DNA of 64,000 nucleotides. It comes from Flavobacterium sp. BFFFF1. Its GTDB lineage: Bacteria > Bacteroidota > Bacteroidia > Flavobacteriales > Flavobacteriaceae. Of this stretch, positions 61,713-64,000 are shown in pieces. The stretch lies in NCBI RefSeq assembly GCF_002256285.1, contig NZ_NKJE01000015.1, forward strand, positions 40,009 to 104,008, given 5' to 3'. The translations under genes and the position numbers were made by a program. Positions within the stretch are counted from its first letter, which is position 1. Each line of letters starts with the position of its first letter. Below the pieces are notes generated by a model. The model was not told where the DNA came from. It searched no databases and was given only the letters and a program-made list of their open reading frames with translations.

Positions 61713-62375
61713 GCCGTAATTTTCAACCAAAATCGCGTATTTACTATTATGATAAATGTCTTTTGTTCTCTTAAACTTGCAAAACTTTTAGATATTCAAA
61801 AAACTGTAAACGTTAATGTAAACTTTGAATCTGACTGGAATGCACATCTATTTTCAGTCGCAGGCAAAAAATGGATAATCTTTGTAAACAAGAAAACTTT
61901 ATTCAGTTTTATAATTATGGATGTCCTAAAAAAGGATCTAAATAATTTGTCAATACTCTTTACCGAAATGCTAATTAAGCAACTCGAACGAGAGTTTATA
62001 TTGACAAGTAAATATGAAAATTATTTGCGGGAATATGATCAAATTGCAAATATTTGTACTACTGACAATGATAGAAAAATTATGGGTTCTTTAAATGATT
62101 TTGTTTATCACACAAAAGCTTGTTATGAAGATGACAAAAATGTTGAAAAAGCAAGAAATTATGCTTTGCGGTATATTAATGAAATGCCTAGTAAAGTTTT
62201 GAAATTTAAAACCCCGCGTGAAGCCATGAAAGAACATATAAAAAACTACGGCTAACAGCGGTTTCACGCAATTGCTGCTTTTCGTGTAAAATGAACTTCT
62301 TTTTTCCATAACTTCGTTTCGTTCAGCCGAGAGTACTCAGTTCCAAAAGCCGCAACTGACGTGAAGCCGCCGGAC
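61709..62375 (+). mobile_element. Gene cassette 1 (GTTAGCC...; ORF plus attC-like element)
   Basis: Start GTTAGCCGTAATTTT pairs with AAAACTACGGCTAAC at its own element boundary (ending 62256). Confidence 0.85.
61749..62255 (+). CDS. Cassette-encoded DUF6933-like protein
   Basis: MINVFCSLKLAKLLDIQ...ESDWNAHLFSVAGKKWIIFVNKKTLFSFIIMDVLKKDLNNLSILFTEMLIKQL; stop TAA overlaps the element's TAAC. Confidence 0.75.
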   Translation: MINVFCSLKLAKLLDIQKTVNVNVNFESDWNAHLFSVAGKKWIIFVNKKTLFSFIIMDVLKKDLNNLSILFTEMLIKQLEREFILTSKYENYLREYDQIANICTTDNDRKIMGSLNDFVYHTKACYEDDKNVEKARNYALRYINEMPSKVLKFKTPREAMKEHIKNYG

Positions 62376-62380
62376 GTTAC
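62253..62380 (+). repeat. attC-like element 1
   Basis: TAACAGCGGTTTCACGCAATTGCTGC...GCCGCAACTGACGTGAAGCCGCCGGACGTTAC. Confidence 0.92.
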
Positions 62381-62860
62381 AGGCCATAGCTCCGCGCCTC
62401 CGAAAGAACGATTCCCCTAAACTGAAACGTTCGGCTTGTGTTTGAGTAAATTTGACTTATCCCCTATTTTTCACGGTGCATCTTTGTGGTTACGTTGTGT
62501 TAGTGTCCCCGGAAATTTTGTCTATCTATTTTCGCATCTCCTGGCCGAGAGTTCTCTGCTGCACGTAATCAGGCGCAATAGCTGCGGATGTGCTTTGTCG
62601 ATCTTCTTTGCGTTGAAAGCGCAACCAAAATCCGTTGCGTTGAATTATGCCAGCTTAACTTTTGAAAAGTTTAAAACCAAAGCAGAATTTCTTTGTGGTT
62701 ACTTTGTGTGATTCAGCAACTGTGTCGCAACGGCCTGTAACAGCGGTTTCACGCAATTGCTACTTCTCTTGTAAAATGAACTTCTTTTTTCCATAACTTC
62801 GTTTCGTCCAGCCGAGAATACTCAGTTCCAAATGCCGCAACTGACGTGAAGCCGCCGGAC
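62376..62860 (+). mobile_element. Gene cassette 2 (no convincing ORF)
   Basis: Start GTTACAGGCC is the exact reverse complement of GGCCTGTAAC (62732-62741). Confidence 0.85.
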
Positions 62861-62864
62861 GTTA
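62738..62864 (+). repeat. attC-like element 2
   Basis: TAACAGCGGTTTCACGCAATTGCTAC...GACGTGAAGCCGCCGGACGTTA. Confidence 0.92.
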
Positions 62865-63436
62865 TCTACAATTGCAAAAAAAATCGCGTAAAAATCTCGA
62901 TATGAAATGGTTAATCATTTTACTGCTGACAATCTCAACTTGCTTTGGACAAAAAAAATTGGAAAAAGATTCGGAAAAAATAATCCGAAAATGGGAATTG
63001 GAACAATTCGAAGATTCTGAAAAAAATGGAGTTGTGGTAACAGTTACTCTCTTAAAATATGCTGAAAATGTTACATTTGAATTTAAAGAAGATCAAACTT
63101 TAGAAGTAATTTATTCACCATCGAAAAAGGAAACGTATTCTTGGAAGATAAAACGCGACCTTGTAGAAGTTACTTCTAATGATTCTAAAAATTTCAATTC
63201 TGAAATAGTAGGAGTATTCGAGATTCACTTTCAAGATAAAATTTCAGGGCTTTTTTTGCAGAGAAAGAACGACCATCATCATGGAATTATGTTAAAAAAA
63301 CAGCAACTGTAGATAACAGCGGTTTCACGCAATTGCTGCTTCCCTTGTAAAATGTAACCGCTTTTTCCATAACTTCGTTTTGTCCAGCCGAGAGTACTCA
63401 GTTTCAAATGCCGCAACTGACGTGAAGCCGCCGGAC
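62861..63436 (+). mobile_element. Gene cassette 3
   Basis: Start GTTATCTACA is the exact reverse complement of TGTAGATAAC (63308-63317). Confidence 0.87.
62902..63312 (+). CDS. Cassette-encoded small secreted protein, unknown function
   Basis: MKWLIILLLTISTCFGQKKLEKDSEKIIRKWELEQFEDSEK... signal peptide; stop lies within the cassette-specific arm of element 3. Confidence 0.75.
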   Translation: MKWLIILLLTISTCFGQKKLEKDSEKIIRKWELEQFEDSEKNGVVVTVTLLKYAENVTFEFKEDQTLEVIYSPSKKETYSWKIKRDLVEVTSNDSKNFNSEIVGVFEIHFQDKISGLFLQRKNDHHHGIMLKKQQL

Positions 63437-63440
63437 GTTA
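63314..63440 (+). repeat. attC-like element 3
   Basis: TAACAGCGGTTTCACGCAATTGCTGCTTCCC...GACGTGAAGCCGCCGGACGTTA. Confidence 0.92.
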
Positions 63441-63458
63441 CCTGCAACATTACCGTAA

Positions 63459-63866
63459 ATGAAACACTTTTCTAAAATAACGATCTTTTTACTCGGCTTG
63501 AATTTTTCATGTAACAGCATTGCGCACAAATCGCATTCGGAAGGTTTTCGAATTTTAAAAACCGAAAAACTTAAAGATTATAATCTGATCACTTTTACAA
63601 ATGTTTCAGACACAATTCTAGGCGTTGCAAAAAAAGACATTTCTGAAAATTGCATATTAAAACAAATAGCCAACTATGGAGTCGAAAAAAATTATGAAAA
63701 AATAGTGGCTCTTAACGATAAAGGCGATAGCATTATTTTTGTTTACAAAATGAATGAAATAACAAATAGAAAAATATATACAGGAGGTGGCGCTCCTGGT
63801 CAATTAGATAAAACATATATTGACTCTTACAACTCCTCTCCTATACTAATGAAAAAGTGCAAATAA
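63459..63866 (+). CDS. Cassette-encoded putative lipoprotein, unknown function
   Basis: MKHFSKITIFLLGLNFSCNSIAHKS lipobox-like N-terminus; 135 aa, AT-rich. Confidence 0.72.
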   Translation: MKHFSKITIFLLGLNFSCNSIAHKSHSEGFRILKTEKLKDYNLITFTNVSDTILGVAKKDISENCILKQIANYGVEKNYEKIVALNDKGDSIIFVYKMNEITNRKIYTGGGAPGQLDKTYIDSYNSSPILMKKCK

Positions 63867-63876
63867 ATGCTGCAGG

Positions 63877-64000
63877 TAACAGCGGTTTCACGCAATTGCT
63901 GCTTCCCTTGTAAAATGAACTTCTTTTTTCCATAACTTCGTTTTGTCCAGCCGAGAGTACTCAGTTCCAAATGCCGCAACTGACGTGAAGCCGCCGGACG
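63877..64000 (+). repeat. attC-like element 4 (truncated at window edge)
   Basis: TAACAGCGGTTTCACGCAATTGCTGCTTCCC...GACGTGAAGCCGCCGGACG. Confidence 0.92.

Larger units (their letters stand above)
63437..64000 (+). mobile_element. Gene cassette 4 (element truncated by window end)
   Basis: Start GTTACCTGCAACATT pairs with AATGCTGCAGGTAAC (63866-63880), one wobble position. Confidence 0.85.

Noticed and set aside
62436-62711. ORF of 91 aa in cassette 2
   Set aside because: Composition and repeats (CTTTGTGGTTAC...) look like intergenic DNA; no recognisable family, so not listed as CDS.
62253-64000. CRISPR array interpretation of the regularly recurring repeats
   Set aside because: Repeats are about 127 bp, spacing is 360-460 bp and contains ORFs; no short spacers or cas genes.

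Overview
Flavobacteriales-type (Bacteroidota) chromosomal window. From left to right it holds: a truncated TPR-like gene; ftsE; an O-antigen/surface-glycan locus (about 1.8-15.9 kb); a gliding/T9SS-type secreted protein; a SpoIIM/RDD/MoxR/DUF58 membrane gene cluster; housekeeping genes (Rel/SpoT, Fur family, purA, aroE, mazG, def, ruvX, OstA-like, class-III aminotransferase); an alpha-amylase; and a tract of small accessory genes (about 52-60 kb). The most striking part is the right end (about 59.6-64.0 kb). A tyrosine recombinase that lacks the extra region typical of integron IntI is followed by an array of about 127-bp attC-like elements (copies at 62253, 62738, 63314 and 63877, the last cut by the window edge) alternating with short, mostly AT-rich cassettes. 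The first 10-15 nt of each cassette (GTTA...) are the reverse complement of the 10-15 nt just before that same cassette's own element (...TAAC). This is what is expected for circularisable integron-type cassettes with folded recombination sites. Degenerate relics of the same element lie upstream of the integrase. I interpret this as an integron-like cassette system in Bacteroidota driven by a non-IntI tyrosine recombinase. All calls come from reading the sequence; no searches or folding programs were run.
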